Shown: positions 41,015 to 50,271 of the stretch, in pieces
Numbering within the stretch: the first letter of the stretch is position 1
Layout of the letters: each line of letters opens with the position of its first letter
NCBI RefSeq assembly: GCF_015244675.1
Contig: NZ_JABCQO010000011.1
Span: 27,814-91,813 of the forward strand
DNA length: 64,000 nt
Source of the DNA: Gluconobacter cerevisiae
Lineage (GTDB): Bacteria; Pseudomonadota; Alphaproteobacteria; Acetobacterales; Acetobacteraceae
Reading direction: 5' to 3'
Notes under the pieces: generated by a model
What the model was told of the DNA's origin: nothing
Databases searched by the model: none
The model's input: only the letters and a program-made list of their open reading frames with translations
Position numbers and translations under genes: made by a program

Positions 41015-42184
41015 ATGACCAGTCCTCTCTCTTCCGCCGCCCGCAGCGACCTTCTTGCCCGGGGATATTCCCGGCGCAGCTTCGGGCGCATTGCCACGCT
41101 TCTGGCCGCAGGTGCGACCGTAAAAGCCCTGACAGGCTCCGCCCGCGCGGACATTCTTCCGTCCGGGGTCAATTTTGAAGGTGTGACCCGTCTTGGCAGC
41201 AATGAATGCTGGACGGGTCCCTTCCCGGAAGCTGCACAGGCCGGCGCATCTTCGGTTTTTCAAAGCAACCGCTACGATCCGACCGGTCACATGCGCGATG
41301 ATCTCATCAAGGCGGCTTCCGATGTCGAAGGGATTCCCCAGACCCATGTCATGACGTGGTGTGGCTCGTCCGACCCCCTCGCGCGCGCCATCGTCACGTT
41401 CTGCTCGCCTACCCGTGGGCTTGTGACGGCTGATCCCAGTTATGAAGCCGGGTGGGTTGCTGCGGAATGGCTGAAAATTCCTCTGGCTCGCGTCCCCCTG
41501 ACGGCGAAGAACGGATACAAGACGGATGTTCGGGCCATGCTGGCTGCTGACCCCAACGCGGGCGTCTATTATATCTGTTCCCCCAACAATCCGACGGGCA
41601 CGCTGACGCCGCTGCGCGATATCGCGTGGTTGGTCGAGAACAAGCCCAAAGGTTCGGTTGTGCTGGTGGATGAGGCTTACATCCATTTCTCCAATGCGCC
41701 GAGCGCAGTGGAGCTGGTTGCAAAGAACAAGGACGTTGTCGTTCTCAGGACGTTCTCGAAGATGTTTGCCATGGCGGGAATGCGTCTTGGTCTGACATTC
41801 GCCAGACCTGACCTGCATGAGAGCATGATGCGTTATGACGGCAGAAGCGCCACCTCGATGCTTCCGGTTCCGGCCATGGCCTGTGGCACGATGAGCCTCA
41901 CCATGAAGTCCGCTATCGCAGCCCGCAAGGCGGAGATGATTGCGGCCCGCGACATGACGTTCCAGCATCTGCGCAAGCGCGGCATCCATTTCATTCCGTC
42001 TGATGCGAACATGTTCATCATTGACTGGAAGAAGCCGGCAAAGCCCATTCAGGATGCCTTCCTGAAGCAGCACGTCCTGATCGGGCGCTCATGGCCCATC
42101 TGGCCCAATGCTTCGCGGATTACGGTCGGCTCCATGGATGAAATGAAGACTTTCTGTACCGCGCTGGACCAGATTTACACCTGA
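41015..42184 (+). CDS. Tat-signal PLP-dependent aminotransferase, class I/II (HisC-like)
   Basis: 389 residues. The N-terminus carries a twin-arginine signal (SRRSFGRIATLLAAGATVKAL, RR at about 20-21, end near ARA), so the enzyme is predicted to be exported folded with cofactor. The body is a fold-type I aminotransferase: ICSPNNPTGTLTP, VLVDEAYIHF (Asp-Tyr), and RTFSKMFAMAGMRLG with the PLP lysine. Closest in pattern to histidinol-phosphate aminotransferase, but a histidine-pathway role outside the cytoplasm is implausible. Flanked by hopanoid genes; a role in envelope amine chemistry is conjecture. Confidence 0.88.
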   Translation: MTSPLSSAARSDLLARGYSRRSFGRIATLLAAGATVKALTGSARADILPSGVNFEGVTRLGSNECWTGPFPEAAQAGASSVFQSNRYDPTGHMRDDLIKAASDVEGIPQTHVMTWCGSSDPLARAIVTFCSPTRGLVTADPSYEAGWVAAEWLKIPLARVPLTAKNGYKTDVRAMLAADPNAGVYYICSPNNPTGTLTPLRDIAWLVENKPKGSVVLVDEAYIHFSNAPSAVELVAKNKDVVVLRTFSKMFAMAGMRLGLTFARPDLHESMMRYDGRSATSMLPVPAMACGTMSLTMKSAIAARKAEMIAARDMTFQHLRKRGIHFIPSDANMFIIDWKKPAKPIQDAFLKQHVLIGRSWPIWPNASRITVGSMDEMKTFCTALDQIYT

Positions 42185-42198
42185 TCTGGTCCAGATCC

Positions 42199-42229
42199 CC
42201 CTGCCGTTGCGGTTCAGCCGACGGCAGGG
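42199..42229. terminator. hairpin between convergent aminotransferase and hpnC
   Basis: CCCTGCCGT (42199-42207) pairs with ACGGCAGGG (42221-42229), loop of 13 bases containing the hpnC stop. No T-run; terminator activity uncertain. Confidence 0.4.
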
Positions 42230-43077
42230 AAATAGCGCAGCGCCCGGAACAAAGCTTTTGCTCCGTCTGCTTTCGTCAGGACGACACGTTCCAGTAGCGG
42301 GTCCTGACGACGCAGGCGTGCGGTCAGGATGTGGCACAATTCCACAATGACACCAGCCTCCAGCCGCATCCGACGGTCACGGACGAGAAGCGGTAAGATC
42401 CTGGCGTTTCTGTTAAGGACATCCACCCCGTCCAGCATCCGGTTGAACACGCGACGGACGCCCGGCTTGCTGCGGACCAGACGCAGGTCATCCAGACAGA
42501 CGCCTTCTTCTTCCAGCCACGGCAGCGGGACATAGCACCGGTCCAGATCCTTCAGATCGCCCGCAACGTCCTGCAGGTGATTGATGACCTGAAGTGCGGA
42601 ACAGAGCGCATCTGATGGCGCGAGCGTTTCTTCGGCCTCACCATGCAGCAAAAGCAGAAAACGCCCTACAGGATTGGCGGAATATTTGCAGTAATGCAGC
42701 AGTTCGTCCCAGCTTTCGTAGCGGTTCTTTTCGGCATCCATACAGAAGGCTTCGAGAAGATCCGTTGCCGTTTCCAGCGGGACGCCCGTCTGGAGCAGGA
42801 CGTCGCGAAGTTTGACCGCCGTCTGTGCGTCGGCGCGCTGAGGAGCTGTGATTTCACCCCGGATAACGGCTGACATGCCCTTAAGGCGCGCAATTTTTTC
42901 AGCAGGCGTCAGTTCGGTTGTGTCCACCATGTCGTCCGCGACACGCGCGAAATTATAATAGGTGTGAACGTAAGGCCGCAGACGTGGGGCTATCAGAAAT
43001 GAACCAACGGGAAAATTCTCGTCGGATTTACCTTTGGCGGAGGTGACGTCTTTCGTCCCCCAGATGCTGTCTGTCAC
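42214..43077 (-). CDS. hpnC: HpnC, hydroxysqualene synthase
   Basis: 287 residues. Converts presqualene diphosphate to hydroxysqualene. Squalene/phytoene synthase fold with SDENFPVGSFLIAPRLRP (the HpnC-typical ENFPVGSFL start), YNFARVADDMVD (first Asp-rich motif) and INHLQDVAGDLKDLDRCYVP (second). Its start overlaps the hpnB stop by 4 bases. Works with HpnD and HpnE encoded 1.4-4 kb away, not in the same transcript. Confidence 0.93.
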   Translation of the reverse strand: MTDSIWGTKDVTSAKGKSDENFPVGSFLIAPRLRPYVHTYYNFARVADDMVDTTELTPAEKIARLKGMSAVIRGEITAPQRADAQTAVKLRDVLLQTGVPLETATDLLEAFCMDAEKNRYESWDELLHYCKYSANPVGRFLLLLHGEAEETLAPSDALCSALQVINHLQDVAGDLKDLDRCYVPLPWLEEEGVCLDDLRLVRSKPGVRRVFNRMLDGVDVLNRNARILPLLVRDRRMRLEAGVIVELCHILTARLRRQDPLLERVVLTKADGAKALFRALRYFPAVG

Positions 43078-44216
43078 GATGTTTCATCCGTGTAGGAACG
43101 ATTTTTCCACTGTACGCCAACGCCACGATGATGGTCGATGGCCGAGCCGATGGTTGCTGCCATGTAGAAAGCCGCAACAAGTGGAAGGGGAATGGCACGC
43201 CATAACGGCAGGCCAAAGCGGCGCAGTGTGGGTACGAATGTCAGACACGACACGAGATAGGTCAGAAGCCCGATCCGCCGTTCCCTTCCCTTGCCAAACA
43301 GTGTCAGTCCAACTGGGAGCAGCCAGATCATGGCCATTCCCAAAATTGTCGCAAACAGAAGGAGCGGCGAGTGCCGAAGTTGCACATAGGCCGTGCGGGC
43401 AATCATGTGCCAGACATCCTTCATGCCGCGATATGGCCTGATCGACCATGCCAGCGCACTGTGCCCTAGATAGAGCCGCCCGCCGGACCGTTTGACATGA
43501 GCGGCCAGAGTGCAGTCGTCGATCAGGGCACCGCGCAGTGCCTTGATTCCGCCGATCCGCTTTAAGGCCCGACGGCGCAGGAGAATAGTTCCTCCCGCAG
43601 CCCCGGCAATGCGAGAGCGTTTGCTGGCGATCCGCGAAAACGGGTAGAGCATGGCAAAGAAATAGACGAACGCCGGGACCAGAAAGCGCTCCGCATTACT
43701 TTCGCAGTTCAGCGCCACCATTTCCGAGACAAGATCCAGATCGTCTTCTCGTGCCTTGGCGACCAGAGAGGCCAGATGCTCTGGCGCGTGCATGATGTCG
43801 GCATCGGTCAGGAGGACGTATCCATAGGGGCCGATCCGCGTCAGCGCTTCCTGTTCTCCCTGATGGACGGCCCAGAGCTTGCCGCTCCATCCCGCTGGAC
43901 GTTTGGCGCCCGTGATGACCGTCAGGCGTTCATGCGGATCAGGCAGGGCGCGGGCAATATCGCCTGTTCCGTCCGTACTCTCGTCGTCGATCAGGATAAC
44001 GGACAGCTTGCCGTCATAGTCCTGCTCCAGCAAAGACGTCAGACAAGCTCCGATGGACTCGGCTTCGTCACGTGCGGGAATGACGATCGCAACGTCCGGT
44101 GCCGAAGCCGGAGCGGGCTTCGGGTCCAGAATGGGGCCTTTCTGCCAGAAATTCCCGTGAAACAGCGAAAGATAGATCCAGGCTCCCAGACTGGTCAGTG
44201 CGGTTCCGAACAGCAT
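43074..44216 (-). CDS. hpnB: HpnB, hopanoid-associated glycosyltransferase
   Basis: 380 residues. N-terminal membrane segment, GT2 domain (VAIVIPARDEAESIGACL; LIDDESTDGTGDIAR; LLTDADIMHAPEHL with the DxD; ALIDDCTLAAHV), then several C-terminal membrane helices. The HpnB family is found in hopanoid clusters and is presumed to glycosylate or otherwise modify bacteriohopane head groups. Start shares one base pair of codon with the hpnA stop (TAATG), end overlaps hpnC. Confidence 0.88.
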   Translation of the reverse strand: MLFGTALTSLGAWIYLSLFHGNFWQKGPILDPKPAPASAPDVAIVIPARDEAESIGACLTSLLEQDYDGKLSVILIDDESTDGTGDIARALPDPHERLTVITGAKRPAGWSGKLWAVHQGEQEALTRIGPYGYVLLTDADIMHAPEHLASLVAKAREDDLDLVSEMVALNCESNAERFLVPAFVYFFAMLYPFSRIASKRSRIAGAAGGTILLRRRALKRIGGIKALRGALIDDCTLAAHVKRSGGRLYLGHSALAWSIRPYRGMKDVWHMIARTAYVQLRHSPLLLFATILGMAMIWLLPVGLTLFGKGRERRIGLLTYLVSCLTFVPTLRRFGLPLWRAIPLPLVAAFYMAATIGSAIDHHRGVGVQWKNRSYTDETS

Positions 44217-45211
44217 TATTTCATCCGTCCATGCTGACGGAACCAGACGATCGCGTCTGTCACGGCATCGCGGGCCGGGCGTGGGGTGTATCCGAGTTCT
44301 TTCCTGGCCTTGTCGGACGAGAAGAACATCAGCTTCTTGGACATGGCCAGTGTTTCACGCGTAACCCGCGGTTCAATGCCGAACCCGCGTGCCAGCCATT
44401 CGGACACGAGTGCTACGGGGTAGAGCCAGGATTGCTTGAGCTTGATCCCCGGCGGCTTCACCCCGGCAATCTGGCTCACCATGCGGAAAAGATCCCCCAG
44501 CATGATGTTCTCGCCGCCAAGGATGTATTTCTCGCCGATCTTGCCTCGCTCCAGAGCCAGAGCATGTCCTTCAGCGACGTCATCCACATGTACAATGTTC
44601 AGGCCGGTCTCGACATAGGCCGGCATGTTCCCGCTGGCACAGTCGAGAACCATCTGCCCTGTCGGTGTTGGCTTGATATCCCGGGGGCCAACGGGGGTCG
44701 AAGGATTAACGATGATCGCGGGCAGGTTTTTTTCGCGGATAAGCCGCAGAACTTCCTGTTCCGCACGATATTTCGAGAGCTTGTAGATGCCGATGACCTG
44801 ACTTTCCGTCACCGGAGTGTTCTCGTCAGCTGATTCACCGTTTTTGCACAGGCCGAGTGCTGCAACCGAGGAGCAGTAGATGATTTTTTCCACCCCTGCT
44901 TCCAGAGCGGCCAGCATCAGGTTGCGTGTGCCCTCCACATTGGCCTTCATCATGGTTTCCGGATCCGGAACCCAGAGTCGGTAATCGGCAGCGACGTGAA
45001 AAAGGGTTTTGACGTTTTTCAGGGCCGGGGCGAGCGTGTCCGGATCGGCGAGATCTCCGACAACGATCTCCGCGTCAAGCTCAGCAATATTTGAACGGTC
45101 GGATGTCGGGCGGACGAAAAGTCTCAGGCGGTGTCCGCGTTCTTCAAGGACGCGGGCGACGGCAGAGCCGACAAACCCGGTAGCCCCCGTCACGAGTGTG
45201 ACATCGTTCAT
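44216..45211 (-). CDS. hpnA: HpnA, hopanoid-associated NAD-dependent sugar epimerase/dehydratase
   Basis: 331 residues. Extended SDR fold: LVTGATGFVGSAVARVL (NAD motif), FHVAADYRLW, YCSSVAALG and YKLSKYRAEQEV (Tyr-x3-Lys catalytic pair). Named HpnA from its cluster; likely prepares or alters the sugar moiety used with HpnB. ATG 45211 has AAGGAG 11 bases upstream; an in-frame ATG at 45235 lacks a ribosome site. First gene of hpnA-hpnB-hpnC, divergent from the hpnL-like gene. Confidence 0.9.
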   Translation of the reverse strand: MNDVTLVTGATGFVGSAVARVLEERGHRLRLFVRPTSDRSNIAELDAEIVVGDLADPDTLAPALKNVKTLFHVAADYRLWVPDPETMMKANVEGTRNLMLAALEAGVEKIIYCSSVAALGLCKNGESADENTPVTESQVIGIYKLSKYRAEQEVLRLIREKNLPAIIVNPSTPVGPRDIKPTPTGQMVLDCASGNMPAYVETGLNIVHVDDVAEGHALALERGKIGEKYILGGENIMLGDLFRMVSQIAGVKPPGIKLKQSWLYPVALVSEWLARGFGIEPRVTRETLAMSKKLMFFSSDKARKELGYTPRPARDAVTDAIVWFRQHGRMK

Positions 45212-45330
45212 GGTGGCAGTGTCTCCTTGGGTCATCAGCAGATGGTTGCAATTTATGACAGCATAATCCTCCCGGCTTTTCGGGGAAAGCGTCTGCGAGG
45301 GTGGAATATTAACGATACCTGCGATAGATC

Positions 45331-46497
45331 GTGTGCAAACGGCATGTGACGAAGACGTTGAAAAAAACTCTCCCTGTTCTCCTTTCCCTTCTCGGGGTGG
45401 CCTTGTTCACCTTCATTGCGGCCAGAGCCGGTATCCATCCTGTCATGGAAGCGCTCGCCAAGGTCGGGCTTGGGGGCTTCCTGCTCCTTGCAGCCTGCCA
45501 GCTTGTAGTCGATGTCGGCCTGGGGATTGCCTGGCACGCTGCGGTTCCCATGCTTAGCGTTAAACGCCTGATGGGCGCGCGCCTCGTTCGGGACAGCGCG
45601 GGAGCCTGCCTCCCCTTCTCCCAGCTTGGCGGAATGGTCATTGGCGTGCGCGCGACAATGGCAGGTGTGGACCCCAAGACCGAACAGGGTGAAGAACTGC
45701 ACTGGCCTGAAGCTGTCGCAGCCAATCTGGTAGATATCACGACAGAAGTTCTGGGGCAGATTGCTTTTGTGCTGATCGCCCTGCTCTGCCTTATCGGCCA
45801 TCACGACGCCGCCAGATTTGTCTGGCCGCTCATTGGCGGAATGGCGTTGCTCAGCCTCGGAATCGCCGGTTTCATCTGGACCCAGCAGCGCGGTGGCGCG
45901 ACGGTTCGCAAGGTGGCGACATTTTTAGGGCGCCATATCGCTGCGGAATGGCGTGACTCGCTGATCGGAAATACCGAAGCTTTTCAGTCCCGCCTGGAGG
46001 GCCTCTGGAGCCGCCCGGACCGTATTTCTCTGGGCGCGTTTTGCCATCTGATATGTTGGATGGGCAGTGCTGCCATGACGTGGCTGGGGCTCCAGCTTCT
46101 TGGCGCGCATGTCGGGTTTTTCTCGTCTGTTGCCATTGAAGGCGTAGTCTGCGGCATTATGTCGGCAGGCTTTCTCGTTCCAGGTGCGTTGGGAGTTCAG
46201 GAAGCGGCCTATGTCGCACTGGGCATGGTTTTCGGCGTTGATGCGGAGGTCTCCCTCAGTCTTTCGCTTCTGCGGCGTGGACGGGATATTCTGATTGGTA
46301 TTCCTGTGCTTCTCATCTGGCAGGTCGTTGAGATGCGGCGCCTTCGTTATGAGCGCTCCACACCAGCGTCCCGTCGCAAGAAAGTCATTACACCAGCTGT
46401 GACGGCCCTTGCGGGCAATATCAAGAATGAGGGGGCGTCTCGGGATGGAAAGACATCCGAAGACACGTCCTTCGTCGTGGCGCCACGCGTCTTATGA
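45331..46497 (+). CDS. hpnL: HpnL-like integral membrane protein (lysylphosphatidylglycerol synthase TM family)
   Basis: 388 residues with about eight membrane segments and the family signature ARLVRDSAGACLPFSQLGG plus SAGFLVPGALGVQEAAYVALG. This UPF0104/HpnL group often sits in hopanoid clusters, with a proposed role in lipid transport or flipping. The start is uncertain: GTG 45331, GTG 45346 and TTG 45358 are all possible and none has a strong ribosome site. The C-terminal 50 residues are hydrophilic. Its stop overlaps tyrA (ATGA). Confidence 0.82.
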   Translation: MCKRHVTKTLKKTLPVLLSLLGVALFTFIAARAGIHPVMEALAKVGLGGFLLLAACQLVVDVGLGIAWHAAVPMLSVKRLMGARLVRDSAGACLPFSQLGGMVIGVRATMAGVDPKTEQGEELHWPEAVAANLVDITTEVLGQIAFVLIALLCLIGHHDAARFVWPLIGGMALLSLGIAGFIWTQQRGGATVRKVATFLGRHIAAEWRDSLIGNTEAFQSRLEGLWSRPDRISLGAFCHLICWMGSAAMTWLGLQLLGAHVGFFSSVAIEGVVCGIMSAGFLVPGALGVQEAAYVALGMVFGVDAEVSLSLSLLRRGRDILIGIPVLLIWQVVEMRRLRYERSTPASRRKKVITPAVTALAGNIKNEGASRDGKTSEDTSFVVAPRVL

Positions 46498-47375
46498 CAC
46501 CGCTTTTCAGGTCTCTCTGTATTGTAGGGCCGGGGCTGATTGGGTCTTCCGTTCTTCGGAGAGCCAAAGAAACAAACTCAATTGCCGGTATGCTGATCGC
46601 AGCGGATTCGAATCCTCGTGTTCTTGAACGGGTTCGTGAACTGGGGATTGCGGATGTCACGACATCTGACCCGACTGTTATTGCGCAGGCAGAGTGTGTC
46701 ATGGTCTGCGTCCCGGTGGGGGCAGTAGAAAACGTCGCACGACAGATACTGCCACATATGAAGCCCGGTAGTATTCTCACGGATGTGGCTTCGGTACGGG
46801 GGCAGCTCGGGCCAACGATTCACGCGATCCTGCCCGCAGGTGTGTCCTATATTCCCGGTCATCCTATGGCGGGAACAGAGCATTCCGGACCTGACGCCGG
46901 TTTTTCAACCTTGTTTGAAGACCGATGGGCGCTCCTTGTGCCACCCGATGGGGCTGATCTGGAATCTATCGCCAAAATTGAGACGCTTTGGAACCTGTGT
47001 GGTGCCCGAACGAAAATCCTGTCTGACGAGCAACATGACCAGATCTGTGCCATGGTGAGTCATCTGCCGCACCTGCTGGCCTTCACGATCTGTGATACAG
47101 CCGATAATCTGTCGGACGAAATTCGCGCGGCTGTGCTGGATTATGCTGCATCGGGATTTCGTGATTTTACGCGGATCGCGGCGTCAGATCCGGTTATGTG
47201 GCGGGATATTTTCCTCGCCAATCGTGAGGCGTTGCTTGGCACTCTCGACAGGTTTATCGCCGATACGCAGGCTATGGCAGATGCGATCCGTGATGGCGAC
47301 GAAGCGACCATAACCAGAAAGATCGAACGTGGACGCGCAATCCGCCGAACCCTGATTGAAAACCGTCAGGCCTAA
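46494..47375 (+). CDS. tyrA: prephenate/arogenate dehydrogenase
   Basis: 293 residues. Oxidative decarboxylation in tyrosine synthesis. NAD motif IVGPGLIGSSVLRR (about 10-23), VCVPVGAV, LTDVASVRG, IPGHPMAGTEHSGPDAG (catalytic His region) and SHLPHLLAFTI, then a helical dimer domain. No chorismate mutase or ACT domain is fused, so it resembles monofunctional TyrA/TyrC. Coupled to the hpnL-like gene by a 4-base overlap. Confidence 0.93.
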   Translation: MTPLFRSLCIVGPGLIGSSVLRRAKETNSIAGMLIAADSNPRVLERVRELGIADVTTSDPTVIAQAECVMVCVPVGAVENVARQILPHMKPGSILTDVASVRGQLGPTIHAILPAGVSYIPGHPMAGTEHSGPDAGFSTLFEDRWALLVPPDGADLESIAKIETLWNLCGARTKILSDEQHDQICAMVSHLPHLLAFTICDTADNLSDEIRAAVLDYAASGFRDFTRIAASDPVMWRDIFLANREALLGTLDRFIADTQAMADAIRDGDEATITRKIERGRAIRRTLIENRQA

Positions 47376-47393
47376 GATTTTTTGCGATGTATG

Positions 47394-47435
47394 AACCTGC
47401 TGCCGGGTTATGCCCCGGCAGCCAGGTTGTTTTTT
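47394..47435. terminator. terminator between tyrA and pyk
   Basis: AACCTGCTGCCGGG-TTATGC-CCCGGCAGCCAGGTT hairpin with one internal bulge, then GTTTTTT. Serves tyrA, and by its position also the convergent pyk. Confidence 0.82.
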
Positions 47436-48865
47436 CAGGCCGTGACAACACGCAGTGTATTCGTGCTGCCGGAATGGCCATAAGGCAGTCCAGCCAACAC
47501 CAGCACCCGGTCTCCCGCCCTGCAGAAGTTCATGCTGCGCGCGAGTTCGGCAGCAGGACCGGCCAGATCCTCAATGCCATGAGCCGTCTGTTCGCGATCC
47601 ACGACATGCGGGAATGTTCCCCACACGATGCAGAGACGACGTGCGACGTCCAGTTCAGGTGTGAGGGCAATGATCGGACAATGCGGCCGCTCACGCGCCA
47701 TCCGCATTGCGCCGCCGCCACCGCGTGTGTGGGACGCAATCACACCGGCATGAAGCGTACGGCTGACCTGCCAGGCTGCCTGAACGATCGCGCATTGAAC
47801 CGTCTCGTCTGGTACTGGACGCAGACGATCCATGCGGATACGCCATTCGTGATCCTGTTCAACGCGCTCGGCGATGCGCACCATCATCGATACGGCTTCA
47901 AGCGGGTACTTTCCAGCAGCACTTTCCGCAGACAGCATGACCGCGTCTGCACCGTCATAGACGGCATTGGACACGTCAGAGACCTCGGCCCGTGTCGGGG
48001 TCGGGCTCTCGATCATGCTTTCGAGCATCTGTGTTGCCACGATCACCGGGCGGCACTGTTTGCGCGCTTCGGCAATCGCACGCTTCTGTGCAACCGGAAC
48101 TTCCTCCGGAGGAAGTTCGACACCCAGATCACCACGCGCCACCATGATCGCATCGGAAAGACGAACGATCGCCTCCAGATTTTCCATCGCCTGAGGCTTT
48201 TCGAGCTTGGTGACGATCGCTGCGCGGCCATCTGCAATATCGCGGGCTTCCTGAACATCTTCCGGGCGCTGAACAAAGGAAAGGGCCACGAAATCGACAC
48301 CAAGCGACAAAGCGAAGTCGAAGTCACGACGGTCTTTTTCGGTCAATGCCGGGATGGGGAGCGTTACATCGGGGACGTTGACGCCCTTGCGTTCGGACAG
48401 CTTGCCGCCGATTACCACGACCGTTTCCAGAAAGCCTTCTCCAACCGTCACGACACGCAGCTTGAGCTTGCCGTCGTCCAGCAGGAGGTGGCTTCCCGGT
48501 TTTGCAGCGGAGATAATTTCCGGATGCGGAAGGCAAACTCGTGAGATCGTGCCCGGCGTGCGGTCCAGATCGAGACGGAATGGTTTGCCTTCCTCCAGAA
48601 CCACCGGGCCGTTTTCAAACACACCTACGCGCAGTTTGGGCCCCTGAAGATCCGCAAGGATCGCCAGTGGATGGCCGACCTTCTCTTCTGCGGCCCGGAT
48701 GGCAGCATGACGCTCGCCATGGTCTTCATGTGCGCCGTGGGAGAAATTGAGCCGGAAGACATTCACACCGGCCTGCGCCAGAGAAAGGATCATCTCGGGG
48801 GAGGATGAAGCCGGCCCCAGTGTAGCGACGATCCGCGTGCGGCGGTGATGGGAACTCGATGTCAT
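47435..48865 (-). CDS. pyk: pyruvate kinase
   Basis: 476 residues. Makes pyruvate and ATP from PEP and ADP. RTRIVATLGPASSS, VFRLNFSHG, ILADLQGPKLRVG, LEKPQAMENLEAI (catalytic Lys), MVARGDLGVELPPEEVP, VATQMLESM and DGADAVMLSAESAAGKYP are all present, with a C-terminal allosteric domain. With eno, tpiA and PDH in the same window it covers the lower glycolytic route that in acetic acid bacteria receives carbon from the Entner-Doudoroff and pentose phosphate pathways. Confidence 0.96.
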   Translation of the reverse strand: MTSSSHHRRTRIVATLGPASSSPEMILSLAQAGVNVFRLNFSHGAHEDHGERHAAIRAAEEKVGHPLAILADLQGPKLRVGVFENGPVVLEEGKPFRLDLDRTPGTISRVCLPHPEIISAAKPGSHLLLDDGKLKLRVVTVGEGFLETVVVIGGKLSERKGVNVPDVTLPIPALTEKDRRDFDFALSLGVDFVALSFVQRPEDVQEARDIADGRAAIVTKLEKPQAMENLEAIVRLSDAIMVARGDLGVELPPEEVPVAQKRAIAEARKQCRPVIVATQMLESMIESPTPTRAEVSDVSNAVYDGADAVMLSAESAAGKYPLEAVSMMVRIAERVEQDHEWRIRMDRLRPVPDETVQCAIVQAAWQVSRTLHAGVIASHTRGGGGAMRMARERPHCPIIALTPELDVARRLCIVWGTFPHVVDREQTAHGIEDLAGPAAELARSMNFCRAGDRVLVLAGLPYGHSGSTNTLRVVTA

Positions 48866-48890
48866 ATACGGCGTCCTCGATCGGAAAAAA

Positions 48891-49808
48891 TCAGTTTGGT
48901 TGAATCGTCTCGCCCGGGAGCAGGCCCCAGAAAAGACGGCGTGGCAGCCAGCCGTCGTAGCCCTTCACGCTAACATGGCACCATTGGGAGTTCTGCGGGC
49001 ACAGCTTGATGTTACCCACCGTTCCCTGCTCCAGAACCGCGACCACGGTGCTATCTTCTTCCGGATGGCTCATGAGAAGCACATCATTTTTATGTGCCCT
49101 CGCCTCGTCCTGCGTGGCGACACGGGCAAGGATCCGGGCATCGGCCTTGCCGATATGGTCGCCTTCCTGCGCGCTCGCCTCTCCTGTCTGGGCTTTCACA
49201 CCTTCGGGAGGTAGGCCCGGAATAACGAATGTCCGGCTTCCATACAGCGTTGCCTGATGCACCCAGCCCTTCTGGCCGTCGGAGTCTTCCACGAGACGCC
49301 AGACATCGAATTCACGTTCGATCTGCACCGGAAGTCCGCGTCGATGATAGACCCAGTCGATCGGATAACGGTCTCCGGGGCCGCGGCGCATATAGACCTT
49401 GTCAGCCCGCAATGCGGCGTAACGTGGTAGGGGCAGACCGGTATTGCTGCCCTTGTCCGTGTTCTCGGGTGCGGGAGGAACTGCTGGCGCCTCCGGCTGA
49501 CCCGGGGTAGCCCCAGCTGAAGCCGCCGCCCCCGCAATGGCTGCCCCGGCAACCACGGGAGCCGTATGCTTCAGGGCGGCGTGATGGGGCGCCTTGTGTC
49601 GCGGTTCCGACTTTGTCGCGTCGGTCTTGTGGTGTTTTTTCGCAGACGCGTGTTTGTCCGCAGGCTTCGCGGAAGCCTCTGCATGCTTCTTGTGATGATG
49701 GGCCGCCTGTGCGCCGGGAGCAGCGAACAGGACCGTACCGGCCAGAAGTGCACGCAGAAAAGCGGACGAGCCTGAGGCGAAACGCGGAAGGAAGACTGAC
49801 ATTCTCAT
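48891..49808 (-). CDS. exported SH3-like domain protein
   Basis: 305 residues. Signal peptide (about 1-35, ending GAQA), then a His/Lys/Ala-rich low-complexity stretch of about 90 residues. Two SH3-like units follow: VYMRRGPGDRYPIDWVYHRRGLPVQI and VVAVLEQGTVGNIKLC..WCHVSVKGYDGWLPRR. Bacterial SH3 proteins of this type are periplasmic and often bind cell wall or protein partners. ATG 49808 was chosen because it gives the signal peptide; the frame runs 45 codons further. 26 bases upstream of pyk on the same strand. Confidence 0.82.
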   Translation of the reverse strand: MRMSVFLPRFASGSSAFLRALLAGTVLFAAPGAQAAHHHKKHAEASAKPADKHASAKKHHKTDATKSEPRHKAPHHAALKHTAPVVAGAAIAGAAASAGATPGQPEAPAVPPAPENTDKGSNTGLPLPRYAALRADKVYMRRGPGDRYPIDWVYHRRGLPVQIEREFDVWRLVEDSDGQKGWVHQATLYGSRTFVIPGLPPEGVKAQTGEASAQEGDHIGKADARILARVATQDEARAHKNDVLLMSHPEEDSTVVAVLEQGTVGNIKLCPQNSQWCHVSVKGYDGWLPRRLFWGLLPGETIQPN

Positions 49809-49893
49809 GAGCGCATCCCTGCCAAGGGCCGACGGTTTGGGCAAGTCATCAAATCGGGTAAAGACATCCTGAACCCATATCTTTAAGCAAAAC

Positions 49894-50271
49894 TTACAAT
49901 GCAAGGACCGGATTGTCTCCCGCCAGTTCGAGAAAGCTGACAATTCCTTTCACAGCCACTCCCTCCAGAAGGTCTTCCGAAACCAGTCCTGTCATCGTCA
50001 GACCGGTTTCGCAGGCCATGACGGTTGCGCCAAAGCCCAGAACCGCGTCCCGAAGCTCGTCAAATCCTGCGATGCCCTGAGCCTCAAGCTCACTATCCAT
50101 CACGGCACCCTGAAGCTTCTGCCAATCCGGCGTCAAAGCCAGAACGCTGCGTCCACCGGCAAAGATCGTAACGTCACGCCCAAGCGAAAGCGCCCCTGCC
50201 GCGACAACCATTGCGTAATGGGCGCGCTGCCAGGAGTCATCCGCCAGCGTCAAAAACATATGACGGCTCAT
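49894..50271 (-). CDS. DsrE/DsrF-like sulfur-relay family protein
   Basis: 125 residues with the DsrE fold pattern: an N-terminal strand-helix (MFLTLADDSWQRAHYAMVVAAGALSLG), VTIFAGGRSVLAL, and VMACETGLTMTGL holding the conserved Cys position. Related proteins carry sulfur as a Cys persulfide. Translated with the ThiF-like gene (4-base overlap), which suggests a shared sulfur-transfer or thiolation job; the end product is unknown. Confidence 0.8.
   Translation of the reverse strand: MSRHMFLTLADDSWQRAHYAMVVAAGALSLGRDVTIFAGGRSVLALTPDWQKLQGAVMDSELEAQGIAGFDELRDAVLGFGATVMACETGLTMTGLVSEDLLEGVAVKGIVSFLELAGDNPVLAL

Noticed and set aside
40871..42073. 400-codon minus-strand open frame
   Set aside because: Shadow of the aminotransferase gene; Arg/Gly/His-rich and without ribosome site.
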